From contig NZ_CP050063.1 of the NCBI RefSeq assembly GCF_011604685.1, positions 7,853,001-7,917,000 on the forward strand: a stretch of 64,000 bases of DNA, read 5' to 3'. The stretch's first letter is position 1; each line of letters begins with the position of its first letter. The translations under genes and the position numbers were made by a program. The notes beneath the pieces were generated by a model. That model searched no databases and was not told where the DNA came from. It was given only the letters and a program-made list of their open reading frames with translations. This document shows positions 34,218 to 44,035 of the stretch, piece after piece. The stretch comes from Spirosoma aureum. GTDB taxonomy: Bacteria; Bacteroidota; Bacteroidia; Cytophagales; Spirosomataceae.

Positions 34218-37200
34218 ATGATAGCTCAACGATCGGAAACCAAGCAGCCTGTATCATCACCCTTCGCGCATAAAATTCGTATTGTAACGGCGGCTTCACT
34301 CTTCGATGGTCACGATGCTGCCATTAATCTGATGCGTCGGTTAATGCAGGCATCGGGTGCTGAAGTTATTCATCTGGGGCATAATCGTTCGGTTGCCGAA
34401 ATTGTCGATTGCGCTATTCAGGAAGATGTGCAGGGAATTGCGGTAACGAGTTATCAGGGCGGTCATCTGGAGTTTTTCAAATACATGTATGACCTGCTGA
34501 ATGAACGCGGGGCAGGGCATATAAAAATTTTTGGCGGTGGTGGTGGCACAATTCTGCCATCCGAAATTGCTGAACTACAGGCTTATGGTATCGCCCGCAT
34601 CTACTCCCCGGACGACGGACGAACAATGGGGCTTCAGGGTATGATCGATGACCTGCTAAAGCAGTGCGATTTTGAATTATCCCCCTCGGAGAACCTTGCG
34701 TCTCCAGGTTCACCCAATCAAATTGCCCGGCTCATCACGACCGCCGAGAATGCACCCGACCAATTTCCCCATTCATTCATTCAGCCAATCACTCGATCAA
34801 TAAAGGTGCTTGGTGTTACCGGTACCGGAGGAGCCGGTAAGTCGTCGCTGGTGGATGAACTGGTGCTCCGTTTCCTGCGTACATTCCCGGATAAAACGCT
34901 GGCAATTATTTCGGTAGACCCTTCAAAGCGCAAAACAGGCGGAGCTTTACTGGGCGACCGCATCCGAATGAATGCCATTAACCCATCTGCCGGGTCGTTG
35001 GCTCGGGTATATATGCGTTCGCTGGCAACGCGTCAATCGAATCTGGCCCTGAGCCGACATGTGCAGGACGCTATCGATGTTTGTAAGGCTGCCCAATTCG
35101 ATCTGATTATTGTTGAGACATCGGGGATTGGGCAATCGGATACCGAAATTACCGAACACGCCGATAAAACGCTCTATGTAATGACGGCCGAATATGGTGC
35201 GGCCACCCAGTTGGAGAAAATTGACATGCTCGACTTCGCCGATGTCATTGCTATTAATAAGTTTGATAAACGCGGGTCCTTGGATGCACTTCGGGATGTT
35301 CGCAAACAATACCGCAGAAATCACAACCGCTGGGACGTACCGGATCATGAACTTCCCATTCTCGGTACAATTGCGTCTCAGTTCAATGATCCGGGCATGA
35401 ACGCCCTGTTCGACCGTTTGATGAATTTATTAGGCATGGAGATCGGCGATGGGAGCGTGGAGTCAGGTACTAATTTAAGCCAGGTTCCTCAGCCGATTAT
35501 TCCACCCGACCGGGTGCGCTATTTAGCAGAGATTGTGGAAGAAAGCAGACGCTACAACGCCTTTGTTGACGATCAGACAACACTGGCGCGACAGCTCTAT
35601 CAGATTGATGGAACACTTAAGCTTTTACCTGAAAATCCGCTTAAGGCCGAATTACAGAACCTATATGTCGAATTAGAAAGTCGGCTTAGCGCAGACTGTC
35701 GCAACTTACTGCATCAATGGCCCGATGTGCAGAAACGCTATTCGGCCGAGTTCTACGAGTTCACGGTTCGGGATAAAGTCATTCGGCAACCGCTCTATTC
35801 AGAAACGCTGTCTCATTTAAAAATACCGAAAGTTAGTCTACCCAAATACCACGATTGGGGTGACGTGTTAAGATGGTTATTGACCGAAAATGTTCCGGGC
35901 GAGTTTCCGTATGCGGCCGGAGTTTTCCCACTCAAGCGCGAAGGTGAAGATCCTACCCGGATGTTTGCGGGTGAAGGTGGCCCTGAGCGCACGAACCGAC
36001 GATTCCATTATGTGTCGAAAGATCTGCCCGCAAAACGTCTCTCAACCGCGTTTGACTCCGTTACGCTCTATGGCGAAGATCCGGCCATGCGGCCTGATAT
36101 TTTCGGTAAAGTCGGCAACTCAGGTGTCAGCGTTTGCACGCTCGATGATGCCAAGAAACTCTACTCTGGTTTCGATCTTTGCGATCCGGCTACATCGGTT
36201 TCCATGACGATCAATGGTCCCGCGCCCATGCTACTGGCTTTTTTCCTGAACGCAGCCATTGATCAGCAATGTGAGAAGTGGCTAAAAGAGCAGGGAACCA
36301 GGAATGGTGCACCCGATATTCAGGCTGAGGCTGTTCGATATCGGGGCGAATTGCCGGATGGGAATGATGGACTGGGACTGCTGCTGCTCGGCACAACCGG
36401 CGACAAAGTGTTACCACCTGAGGTGTACGAAAAAATCAAAGCTGAAACGCTCCGAAAAGTGCGCGGAACGGTACAGGCCGACATTCTGAAAGAAGACCAG
36501 GCACAAAATACCTGCATTTTTTCGACTGAATTTGCGCTTCGGATGATGGGCGACATTCAGCAATACTTCACGGACAACCGCGTTCAGAATTTCTATTCTG
36601 TTTCGATCTCGGGCTATCACATTGCGGAAGCGGGTGCGAACCCGATCTCACAGTTAGCGTTTACGCTATCCAATGGCTTTACGTTTGTGGAATACTACCT
36701 CAGCCGAGGTATGAACGTAGATGATTTTGCTCCAAATCTGTCGTTTTTTTTCTCGAACGGTATGGACCCAGAATACACCGTACTGGGCCGTGTTGCGCGA
36801 CGGATCTGGGCGAAAGCGATGCGCAACAAATACAAAGCCAGCGAACGCTCCCAGAAACTCAAATACCACATTCAAACATCGGGGCGAAGTCTGCACGCCC
36901 AGGAAATAGCCTTTAACGATATCCGTACGACCCTGCAGGCGCTGCTCGCTATTTACGATAACTGCAACTCACTCCATACCAATGCCTACGACGAAGCCAT
37001 AACCACCCCAACCGAAGAGTCGGTGCGTCGTGCCATGGCTATCCAATTGATTATCAACCGCGAATTTGGGTTAACCAAAAATGAAAATCCGTTGCAGGGC
37101 TCGTTCGTCGTCGACGAATTAACTAATCTGGTCGAGGAGGCTGTTTATCAGGAATTTCTGGCGATCAACGAACGGGGCGGAGTACTGGGCGCTATGGAAC

Positions 37201-37562
37201 GTATGTATCAACGCAGTAAGATTCAGGAGGAGTCTATGTATTACGAAACCCTGAAACACAACGGCCAGCTACCTATCGTGGGAGTAAACACATTCCTGGC
37301 TTCCAGCGGTTCGCCAACCCTCGTTCCGAACGAAGTGATCCGGTCGACAGACGACGAAAAACGGTACGCAGTAGAATCTTGTCGGGCCTTTCAGGAACAC
37401 CACCACGCTGAGTCGATCACTGCACTGACCAACCTACAGGCGACTGCCTTAGCAAATGGCAATATTTTTGACAGTCTCATGGAAGCATCTAAAGTATGCT
37501 CACTAGGTCAGTTATCAAATGCTCTTTATGCCGTAGGTGGACAATATCGCCGGAATATGTAG
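34218..37562 (+). CDS. icmF: IcmF: fused isobutyryl-CoA mutase with G-protein chaperone
   Basis: 1114 residues in three parts. First, a B12-binding domain (about 18-150) with the [13 protein letters not shown] form of the DxHxxG motif (Asp30, His32). Second, a MeaB-like GTPase (about 195-400) with P-loop [12 protein letters not shown] (199-210). Third, a mutase TIM-barrel domain (about 540-1110). [16 protein letters not shown] and [11 protein letters not shown] (about 563-590) distinguish IcmF from methylmalonyl-CoA mutase, which has Tyr and a different patch there. The enzyme interconverts isobutyryl-CoA and n-butyryl-CoA using adenosylcobalamin, and its own GTPase guards cofactor loading. 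Some IcmF proteins also use isovaleryl-CoA. Confidence 0.92.
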   Translation: MIAQRSETKQPVSSPFAHKIRIVTAASLFDGHDAAINLMRRLMQASGAEVIHLGHNRSVAEIVDCAIQEDVQGIAVTSYQGGHLEFFKYMYDLLNERGAGHIKIFGGGGGTILPSEIAELQAYGIARIYSPDDGRTMGLQGMIDDLLKQCDFELSPSENLASPGSPNQIARLITTAENAPDQFPHSFIQPITRSIKVLGVTGTGGAGKSSLVDELVLRFLRTFPDKTLAIISVDPSKRKTGGALLGDRIRMNAINPSAGSLARVYMRSLATRQSNLALSRHVQDAIDVCKAAQFDLIIVETSGIGQSDTEITEHADKTLYVMTAEYGAATQLEKIDMLDFADVIAINKFDKRGSLDALRDVRKQYRRNHNRWDVPDHELPILGTIASQFNDPGMNALFDRLMNLLGMEIGDGSVESGTNLSQVPQPIIPPDRVRYLAEIVEESRRYNAFVDDQTTLARQLYQIDGTLKLLPENPLKAELQNLYVELESRLSADCRNLLHQWPDVQKRYSAEFYEFTVRDKVIRQPLYSETLSHLKIPKVSLPKYHDWGDVLRWLLTENVPGEFPYAAGVFPLKREGEDPTRMFAGEGGPERTNRRFHYVSKDLPAKRLSTAFDSVTLYGEDPAMRPDIFGKVGNSGVSVCTLDDAKKLYSGFDLCDPATSVSMTINGPAPMLLAFFLNAAIDQQCEKWLKEQGTRNGAPDIQAEAVRYRGELPDGNDGLGLLLLGTTGDKVLPPEVYEKIKAETLRKVRGTVQADILKEDQAQNTCIFSTEFALRMMGDIQQYFTDNRVQNFYSVSISGYHIAEAGANPISQLAFTLSNGFTFVEYYLSRGMNVDDFAPNLSFFFSNGMDPEYTVLGRVARRIWAKAMRNKYKASERSQKLKYHIQTSGRSLHAQEIAFNDIRTTLQALLAIYDNCNSLHTNAYDEAITTPTEESVRRAMAIQLIINREFGLTKNENPLQGSFVVDELTNLVEEAVYQEFLAINERGGVLGAMERMYQRSKIQEESMYYETLKHNGQLPIVGVNTFLASSGSPTLVPNEVIRSTDDEKRYAVESCRAFQEHHHAESITALTNLQATALANGNIFDSLMEASKVCSLGQLSNALYAVGGQYRRNM

Positions 37563-37655
37563 CAGGTCAATAGAGGGACATCAAAAAACCATATCTCACA
37601 CACAATCAACTGATTATCAAATAAATAAATATCAATTTTAACTTGCTTTTAATTT

Positions 37656-37712
37656 AACGAGCCAGAATAACCGTATTCGTAGACAATACGCGTTTATTCT
37701 GGCTCGTTTTTT
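37656..37712 (+). terminator. Rho-independent terminator of icmF
   Basis: AACGAGCCAGAATAA (37656-37670) pairs with 37694-37708, with extra inner pairing, and is followed by a run of T residues to 37712. It is 94 nt past the icmF stop. Confidence 0.8.
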
Positions 37713-37764
37713 GTGCATTAAATGTACAACCTCTGCCATTAAGTATCCATACTGTTCATTAATC

Positions 37765-39471
37765 ATGGATTTCCTGCGACGTTTACTAAAAACGGCTGTA
37801 TCCGTATTATTCTTTTTTCCTTATACTCTTTTTGCCCAGTTGCAGGTAACTTTTCCTACCAGCCGATTGGTTATTCAACGAAATAATAACAATCAGGCCA
37901 ATGTGCCTATTGTTGGGCAATGTCCTGCAAATGCCACCCAGATACAGGCACGGCTAACCGTACGACAGGGAGGTACTTCTACGGGGTGGATAACGCTGGA
38001 CAATGCACCGGCAAATGGTGTTTTTCAGGGTTCATTGACGGGTATAACAGGCGGCTGGTATGATCTTCAGGTAAAGGCGTTTGCCGGGAATACCGAAATC
38101 GCATCTACCTCAATGGATCGGATCGGAGTTGGCGAGGTATTTGTTACGGCTGGGCAATCAAACTCATGGGGCGTAAACTGCTACACCGGCCAGGCCAACG
38201 ATGACCGGGTCTCGATCATTAATTACTGGACAGGGCAGGCTGGTCAGTTCTCCGAAAACTCGTTGCCCTTTAACGTCAGTCATGCCGATTTATCAAGCGG
38301 CATTGCTAATACAGGTATGTTTCCAGGGGCTTATCTGTATGTCTGGGGTGCCCTGGGCGACAGACTGGTCACTCAACTTGGTGTGCCGGTTATGTTTTAT
38401 GGAGCCTCTTATTCGGCAACCAACTCCAAGCACTGGGTACACACGGCCAATGGGGAGGAAACTTATTCAAATCTATCCCAAAATATGCCGTATCGGGTGT
38501 TGGGCGTAACCATTTTGCATTACCTGAAACGCACCGGTGCCCGGGCGGTTTTATGGCATCAGGGCGAGGGCGATAACTATTATCAGTCCTATAACGATTA
38601 CCTCAACAACATCAACACCGTTATCGATAAATCGCGCACCCAACTTGGTTTTGGCAATCTGAGCTGGGTTGTTTCGCGGGTTAGTTACATTCCGGCGGCC
38701 CTAGGTAGTGAATATGTCAACCACGAAACCGATCCAAATATCATTGCAGCCCAAAACACACTGGCCAGCCAGATTAATAACTGGCAGGGACCGGCAACAG
38801 ACGGCATGATCTACCCAACTTATCGCAAAGGAGATAGTTTTCACCTTCACTTTGATTCGGACGACTGCCCTGCTCTGATCGATGTGTGGAGCCAGGCCCT
38901 GCCAACAAGTTATTTTAACAACACCCAGCCTTCGCTGCCCAATCGAACGGTTCTGCTTACAACTGGCTACGTTTTCCCGTTCACGACTAATCCGGGTCAG
39001 AACGTTCAGGTACCCTATTTTTCGCGCGTCCCGGTACGAGTCGATAACCAGTACCAGGTAGAGATGCTAAGCGAAACCGGTTGTATGCTGGCTACATTGA
39101 CTTCAGGGACGGGCAACCCATTGACGGTTACGCTGCCCAGTTGGGCCAATGGTCGATACCGTTTCCGGGTTAATTCGACGTCGCCAGCGATCATGGGCGA
39201 GCTTAGCGAACCGATAACGATCAATGGATCTGGAAGTGGTTTGCCTCCTGGCCTTCAGGCGCATGTATTAAGCACGGTTCGGAATGGAAACTGGAATGAC
39301 CCGCAGGTATGGTCCTGTGGCTGGCTCCCATCGTCAATCGATACCACCGAGCTAAAACATGTCATTACATTGCCAACAGGTTATCAGGCTCATACGGGTC
39401 TGCTACGGTACAACAACGGCGCGCAATTAATTTACCAGAACGGAGGTATGTTGCGAATTGGCCAAAATTGA
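37765..39471 (+). CDS. Exported SGNH (sialate O-acetylesterase-like) protein
   Basis: 568 residues from the ATG at 37765, which starts a signal peptide ending PYTLFAQ; an earlier ATG at 37711 adds 18 residues. Layout copies the N-terminal half of the protein at 15180-17783: a beta module (LQVTFPTSRLVIQRNNNNQ), GVGEVFVTAGQSNSWG with likely nucleophile Ser132, AVLWHQGEGDNYY, and the catalytic Asp/His pair in DSFHLHFDSDD. The tail differs: a beta region and then a module of about 70 residues beginning STVRNGNWNDPQVWSCGW. This module resembles repeats common in surface proteins of this group. No T9SS sorting domain is visible. Confidence 0.78.
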   Translation: MDFLRRLLKTAVSVLFFFPYTLFAQLQVTFPTSRLVIQRNNNNQANVPIVGQCPANATQIQARLTVRQGGTSTGWITLDNAPANGVFQGSLTGITGGWYDLQVKAFAGNTEIASTSMDRIGVGEVFVTAGQSNSWGVNCYTGQANDDRVSIINYWTGQAGQFSENSLPFNVSHADLSSGIANTGMFPGAYLYVWGALGDRLVTQLGVPVMFYGASYSATNSKHWVHTANGEETYSNLSQNMPYRVLGVTILHYLKRTGARAVLWHQGEGDNYYQSYNDYLNNINTVIDKSRTQLGFGNLSWVVSRVSYIPAALGSEYVNHETDPNIIAAQNTLASQINNWQGPATDGMIYPTYRKGDSFHLHFDSDDCPALIDVWSQALPTSYFNNTQPSLPNRTVLLTTGYVFPFTTNPGQNVQVPYFSRVPVRVDNQYQVEMLSETGCMLATLTSGTGNPLTVTLPSWANGRYRFRVNSTSPAIMGELSEPITINGSGSGLPPGLQAHVLSTVRNGNWNDPQVWSCGWLPSSIDTTELKHVITLPTGYQAHTGLLRYNNGAQLIYQNGGMLRIGQN

Positions 39472-39601
39472 CGTGTAGCATGCCTATATTCAGGAAATAG
39501 CATTAATTTGTCTGCACAGGTAAGCATCAAAATTACTTGTAAGTCATGCCTGGATTCGATGGTTTTGGGCATTCTAACACAAAATACCCTAAAAAAAACT
39601 A

Positions 39602-40705
39602 ATGTTGAATTGGCACATTCGGTATCGCGTTCGTTATTCTTTATTTATTGTCCTCGTCTGTTTAGCAGGTTTCTCCTGCCAGAATACGAAGAAAGAAGCA
39701 AAGACACCAGATGATCTGGAGAAACCATCGATAACAGCCCTCGTTAACACTACCTATAAGCTTGGCGATACCATTTCCATTCAATTGAGCCAGCCATTGA
39801 GCCAGGCAACCGTCATGATTGACGATCGATCGGCTGGCATCATTCAACGGACTACAAATGCACTGCGGGTGAGATCTACCGATCAAAAATTAGGCTTACA
39901 TCAGTTGGTAATCAGTGGTACTACAGCCAATAAAATCTCTTTTTCCGATACGCTCGGAATCGAATTATGGTCTGATGTTACTCCGCCTACCCTCCTGTAT
40001 TCTGTCATAAAAACTTATCCCCATCAGACCAGCAGTTTTACCCAGGGCCTGGAGTTCTATAAAGGTGTTTTATACGAAGGTACGGGCTTAAATGGCAAGT
40101 CTAAATTGATGCAGGTTGATCTTCCTACAGGATCGATCATTAAATCCATCCCTATAGCTACCCAGTATTTCGGAGAAGGAATCACAATAATGAACGATAA
40201 AATTTATCAGCTAACCTGGACATCTGGGGTGTGTTTCCGCTATTCGATGAATTTTACGCTGGAAAAGACGTTTACGTACCCTACTCAGGGTTGGGGATTA
40301 ACCCACAACGATTCGACGCTTATTTTGAGTGATGGCTCAAACCGGCTTTATTTTCTCTCTCCTGATTTTCAGCGAAAACGCGAACTGGCCATATACGATC
40401 ATCAGGGGCCGGTTATGAATCTCAATGAACTGGAATACGTAGATGGGTATGTTTTTGCCAATGTCTGGCAGACCAATCGAATTGTCCAGATCGATCTGAA
40501 ATCCGGAAAAGTTGTCGGGTATCTCGACATGGAGCCTATTTTGCCAGCCGGAATCGACACAAAGGCCAATGTTCTTAATGGCATCGCTTTCCAGGCCAGG
40601 GAAAATGCGCTTTACCTAACCGGTAAAAATTGGCCTGCGTTATACAAGATACAGCTACAAAAAGCACTGAATAATAAGGCGCTCAATAAGGTGGCGCGTC
40701 GCTAA
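39602..40705 (+). CDS. Glutaminyl-peptide cyclotransferase, lipoprotein
   Basis: 367 residues. The leader (YSLFIVLVCLAGFSC) suggests lipidation at the Cys, near residue 26. Residues about 120-360 form the five-bladed beta-propeller of bacterial and plant-type glutaminyl cyclases, with FTQGLEFYKGVLYEGTGLNGKS, YFGEGITIMNDKIYQLTW, WGLTHNDSTLILSDGS, and LNELEYVDGYVFANVWQTN. The enzyme turns N-terminal Gln of peptides into pyroglutamate. Residues 40-115 are an extra Ig-like beta domain. In other Bacteroidota pyroglutamate formation is common on proteins exported through T9SS or Sec, which gives it a plausible periplasmic role. Confidence 0.88.
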   Translation: MLNWHIRYRVRYSLFIVLVCLAGFSCQNTKKEAKTPDDLEKPSITALVNTTYKLGDTISIQLSQPLSQATVMIDDRSAGIIQRTTNALRVRSTDQKLGLHQLVISGTTANKISFSDTLGIELWSDVTPPTLLYSVIKTYPHQTSSFTQGLEFYKGVLYEGTGLNGKSKLMQVDLPTGSIIKSIPIATQYFGEGITIMNDKIYQLTWTSGVCFRYSMNFTLEKTFTYPTQGWGLTHNDSTLILSDGSNRLYFLSPDFQRKRELAIYDHQGPVMNLNELEYVDGYVFANVWQTNRIVQIDLKSGKVVGYLDMEPILPAGIDTKANVLNGIAFQARENALYLTGKNWPALYKIQLQKALNNKALNKVARR

Positions 40706-40740
40706 CGGAGTTTCTAAACCCTGAACAGAAAAGCTATAAA

Positions 40741-40789
40741 AGCCAATAGGTACCTGATAGCTCAAAGAGCTATCAGGTACCTATTGGCT
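40741..40789. terminator. Perfect 23-bp hairpin between convergent genes
   Basis: Arms 40741-40763 and 40767-40789 are exactly complementary with loop AAA. It lies between glutaminyl cyclase (+) and the PspC gene (-), so it can serve both strands. Confidence 0.8.
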
Positions 40790-40814
40790 AAATGACGCAG
40801 TTACCAATTCAAAA

Positions 40815-43328
40815 CTACTGCCGTGTTACCTTGCTGGCTCCTGATGTTTCGGAATCGAGCGAACCGACCTGGCCCATGGTTGCATGACTGGCTCCACTGG
40901 CATCAACCGACGCCTTGTCGATATGCATGCTCGTGGCTTCAACCTTGCTGGCTCCATTCAGTTCGGCATCAAGTTGGTTTGCATGACCGCGTAATACCGC
41001 ATTTGAGGCTCCTGAAAGATTTATCGTAAGTTTCTCGACCGAGCCATCGAACACGGTGCGGCAGGCACCACTCATTTCGATGTTCAGATCATTATATTTC
41101 TCGAACCCGGTCAGGCTCGCCTTCGATGCGCCCGACAATTTGAGTTCATCAATCGACGGAACAGTAATTGTCAGGCCAATGCGCTTGCGGTTACTCCAGT
41201 CAAATATTCCGTTACGATCAATCGACACCTTCAGGGTATTGCCGTCAACTTTTACACTTACATCGTCCAGATCTTTCTCACGCCCATCGGCCACCACTTT
41301 GTAGATTGTGCCTTTGCGGAAACGAACAACAAACGCACCACCAACGTCTACTTTCGAAAAATTATTGACATTAAACTGTCGGGTATGATCTCCGATATGG
41401 TCGAAATCGTCACCCAGTTCGCTGGATACCGCGTTCTGCACATCGTCCGTAAGATCAGTCACGTCGTTGTCTTCATCATCGTAGCTGCGGTCTTTCTCCC
41501 GTGGATAGTTCAGACAAACCAATCCTTCATCTTTCGTGAACTTCCAGACACTGGATGGCATCCGGTCGATCTCTTTCCCGCCGAACTCGTTCCGAATAAA
41601 CCGGGCGAAATCTTTAGTCATGCGGAAAGGCTTTTCGTAAGGAATCATGAGATCCATATCCAGATCCTGCGCCCGGAAATGAGCCCCTGGCTGCAACTCT
41701 AATGTATTGTCGAAACGAACCGTTGAGTCTTTGATCGCGTAAGCGTATTTGATCTGGCGAGCATTTGCCTGTGCTTGGGCCCGGCTCGATCCTTGCGCTT
41801 TAAAATGCTGGACCAGATTCAGTGCCGTCCCATCATAGCCCTGAAGTTCGATAGACACATGCCAGTTATCGCTATCCAGTTCGTTGATGTCAAAGGTCGG
41901 AATAGCAGCTGGTACAGCCAGCACTTTCGTTTCTTCGACCGTTCCCCGGCGCTGGAAGCTGTTGATCAACGGTGCGGCTGTACCGGCAAAAATAATCAGG
42001 CTTACCAACCATACCCCGGCAATTGTCAAGGCTGTCCGGCTGCTCAATACATTACGGGTTGTGATGAGCATGACACCTAAAATAGCTAATCCAAAAGCGG
42101 GAAGAAATCCGACCAGAAAAGCAGACAGAACCATTGGAGCAGTTATATCAGCCCGGAATAATTCAAAAGGAAAATCGCTGTTACCGAAATTGCCACCAGA
42201 CCCGATACCGATCGACGCACCCAACACGGCCAGACAGGCGACCATCAAAGCGAACGCCACTACCAACATTAACAATCCGGCAAAGACCCGGATAATGGTC
42301 AGCGTTCCGTTCAGAAGTGGCCCAAGCGCACTACCAAGTCCACCGATTATCGTGGCAATGGCCCGAAACGGAAAGAGCAACACCCGCGTCAGCGTACTTT
42401 CATTATTGGGTGATTCATTAATATTCAGATTCTGCTTGATGCTGTTTTCAATGTTCGATAGCGTGATCGGTTGCCCCTGCATTTCCATTTTTTCGGTCAG
42501 CGTATTCGCCTGGGGCGCAATGATCCACAGAACGAGGTAGAGTAGAAAGCCAACCCCAAAGAACACGATACCCAGCACGAATAACAACCGGATAATACCC
42601 GTATCGACGCCAAAGTAGGCTGCAATACCCGAGGCAACCCCGCCCAGTACTTTATCTTCGGGATTTCGGAAGAATTTCTTAACGGTTTTGTCTTCTTCAA
42701 TACCCATTGTGCCGGGCAGGGCAATCCACATAGCAATGTAGACGATGAACGTGAAACCCGAAACACCGGCACCAAACCCTTCGCCAATAGGCGGCAGAGC
42801 CAGGAATAAAACCAGGAATATCAGGCGTACCCATACGACATCCATGTTGAAATAATGGGCCAGACCAGCCGCAACGCCACCGAGCGTTTTCCGGCGTAGG
42901 TCACGAACGAGTCGGCGTGGACCTGCGTAGGCACCTCCCGTTGGTTGCGAATAAGCGCTGGATCCCTGAGCTGACGATTGTTGGCCGCTGCCAGAAGTTG
43001 GTTGTCCGCCGTTAACCGCCGAATTGCGACCTCCGCTGGTAACGAGGACTTCCTCCTCTTCCACGGCTTCGAAATCGGCCACAGTACCCATAGCTGCAAC
43101 GAGTTCATTGACGTCTTCTACAGAAACGGCCTGTTTATCGGCAGCTTTCAGTTTAGCCAGCAGTTTCTCGGCGATCCGGTTCTCGATGTCGGTTACAATT
43201 TCCTGACTGTCTTCGTAAGTCGAAAAGTACTGTTGTACTGACGTCAGGTAGCTCTTCAATTTATCGTAGCCGTCCTCTTCTATATGGAAGATGACCCCAC
43301 TTATATTAATGCTTATGGTCTTTTTCAT
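40815..43328 (-). CDS. PspC-domain envelope-stress protein with tandem PspC and DUF2807
   Basis: 837 residues. Residues 1-95 are a cytoplasmic, partly helical segment (MKKTISINISGVIFHIEEDG). A Gly/Ser/Gln linker (about 98-136) follows. Then come two PspC domains in tandem (about 138-206, LRRKTLGGVAAGLAHYF; and 217-274, EDKVLGGVASGIAAYF), further membrane segments to about 455, and a C-terminal beta-helix-like head-GIN/DUF2807 domain (about 650-835; DVGGAFVVRFRKG; LSGASKASLTG repeats). PspC proteins sense or relay envelope stress. The gene follows padR by 21 nt and is surely in its operon. Confidence 0.88.
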   Translation of the reverse strand: MKKTISINISGVIFHIEEDGYDKLKSYLTSVQQYFSTYEDSQEIVTDIENRIAEKLLAKLKAADKQAVSVEDVNELVAAMGTVADFEAVEEEEVLVTSGGRNSAVNGGQPTSGSGQQSSAQGSSAYSQPTGGAYAGPRRLVRDLRRKTLGGVAAGLAHYFNMDVVWVRLIFLVLFLALPPIGEGFGAGVSGFTFIVYIAMWIALPGTMGIEEDKTVKKFFRNPEDKVLGGVASGIAAYFGVDTGIIRLLFVLGIVFFGVGFLLYLVLWIIAPQANTLTEKMEMQGQPITLSNIENSIKQNLNINESPNNESTLTRVLLFPFRAIATIIGGLGSALGPLLNGTLTIIRVFAGLLMLVVAFALMVACLAVLGASIGIGSGGNFGNSDFPFELFRADITAPMVLSAFLVGFLPAFGLAILGVMLITTRNVLSSRTALTIAGVWLVSLIIFAGTAAPLINSFQRRGTVEETKVLAVPAAIPTFDINELDSDNWHVSIELQGYDGTALNLVQHFKAQGSSRAQAQANARQIKYAYAIKDSTVRFDNTLELQPGAHFRAQDLDMDLMIPYEKPFRMTKDFARFIRNEFGGKEIDRMPSSVWKFTKDEGLVCLNYPREKDRSYDDEDNDVTDLTDDVQNAVSSELGDDFDHIGDHTRQFNVNNFSKVDVGGAFVVRFRKGTIYKVVADGREKDLDDVSVKVDGNTLKVSIDRNGIFDWSNRKRIGLTITVPSIDELKLSGASKASLTGFEKYNDLNIEMSGACRTVFDGSVEKLTINLSGASNAVLRGHANQLDAELNGASKVEATSMHIDKASVDASGASHATMGQVGSLDSETSGASKVTRQ

Positions 43329-43349
43329 GGCGCTAGAGAAGAGAATAGG

Positions 43350-43760
43350 TTAAGCGGTGGTTGAAGGATTGGTTGGATCAGCAGAACTCGTCATGGGAGC
43401 AGCATTGCCGTTCGTCGGTTTTTTATGCTGTGCGGTTTTACCAATAATTGAGTTGACGGATTCGGCAAGCTCCTGCCAGGTTTCGTTTAGCGATTCTAAG
43501 GAATTTCGTCCCAGATCGGTCAATATATAATACTTGCGTGGTGGCCCTGAGGTCGATTCCACCCATTTATAATCGAGCAACCCCGCGTTTTTGAGCCGGG
43601 TTAGCAGGGGGTACAGTGTACCTTCCACCACCATTATTCGGGCAGAAGTCAGTTCATCGAGCATATCGGAGGCATAAACCTCGCCCCTCGATATGATGTG
43701 CAGAATGCAGAATTCCAAAATTCCCTTTCGCATCTGCACCTGAGCATTTTCAATATTCAT
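43350..43760 (-). CDS. PadR family transcriptional regulator
   Basis: 136 residues. A winged helix (about 1-95) shows the PadR pattern: VQMRKGILEFCILHII, SDMLDEL, MVVEGTLYPLLTRLKNAGLL, and PPRKYYILTDLG. The rest is a low-complexity tail rich in Thr, Pro and Ala. PadR repressors bind DNA as dimers and usually control the neighbouring operon. Here that is the PspC gene, 21 nt downstream. Its own promoter carries a palindrome that suits autoregulation. Confidence 0.92.
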   Translation of the reverse strand: MNIENAQVQMRKGILEFCILHIISRGEVYASDMLDELTSARIMVVEGTLYPLLTRLKNAGLLDYKWVESTSGPPRKYYILTDLGRNSLESLNETWQELAESVNSIIGKTAQHKKPTNGNAAPMTSSADPTNPSTTA

Positions 43761-43884
43761 CGGTGTATTGATTTAAGTATAGGCCCGGTCCGGTGCTCCG
43801 GTTGTAACGGCTACGAATTTCAGATGGCAACGATTAATGCGGGCTAATCCACCGACGGATAATCATTATCCAAAATCCTTGCAA

Positions 43885-43922
43885 CAAAGGTAGTATAAGG
43901 TACTATGTGATGCAAGGTACCT
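43885..43922 (-). promoter_or_regulatory. padR-pspC promoter with palindromic operator
   Basis: On the minus strand a -7 box TACCTTTG (43892-43885) and a -33 TTGC (43915-43912) are 19 nt apart, an ideal Bacteroidota promoter. An imperfect palindrome AGGTAC-N13-GTACCT (43898-43922, about 8 of 12 bases matching per half) covers the -33 and spacer. A second palindrome TAGTA-N5-TACTA (43891-43905) overlaps it. This is where a PadR dimer would block RNA polymerase. Confidence 0.55.
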
Positions 43923-44008
43923 TTTTAAAAATTTTAGCTCTGTAGTATAAACGGCAAAAAAAACGGGTGAATGGCTCACCTAATGTATAGTTGGAGCCGA
44001 CAAATTTG

Positions 44009-44016
44009 TAACTTTA
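44009..44016 (+). promoter_or_regulatory. Putative promoter of the PorU2-like gene
   Basis: TAACTTTA differs from TAnnTTTG at the last base. A TTGG at 43991 lies 18 nt upstream (start to start) as -33. The ATG is 20 nt downstream. Confidence 0.4.
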
Positions 44017-44035
44017 TTTCTTATTATGATTCCAT

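Noticed and set aside
41884..42540. 218-residue frame on the plus strand opposite the PspC gene
   Set aside because: Composition is Arg/Thr/Asn/Pro-rich with no family pattern, and it is fully antisense to a well-supported gene.
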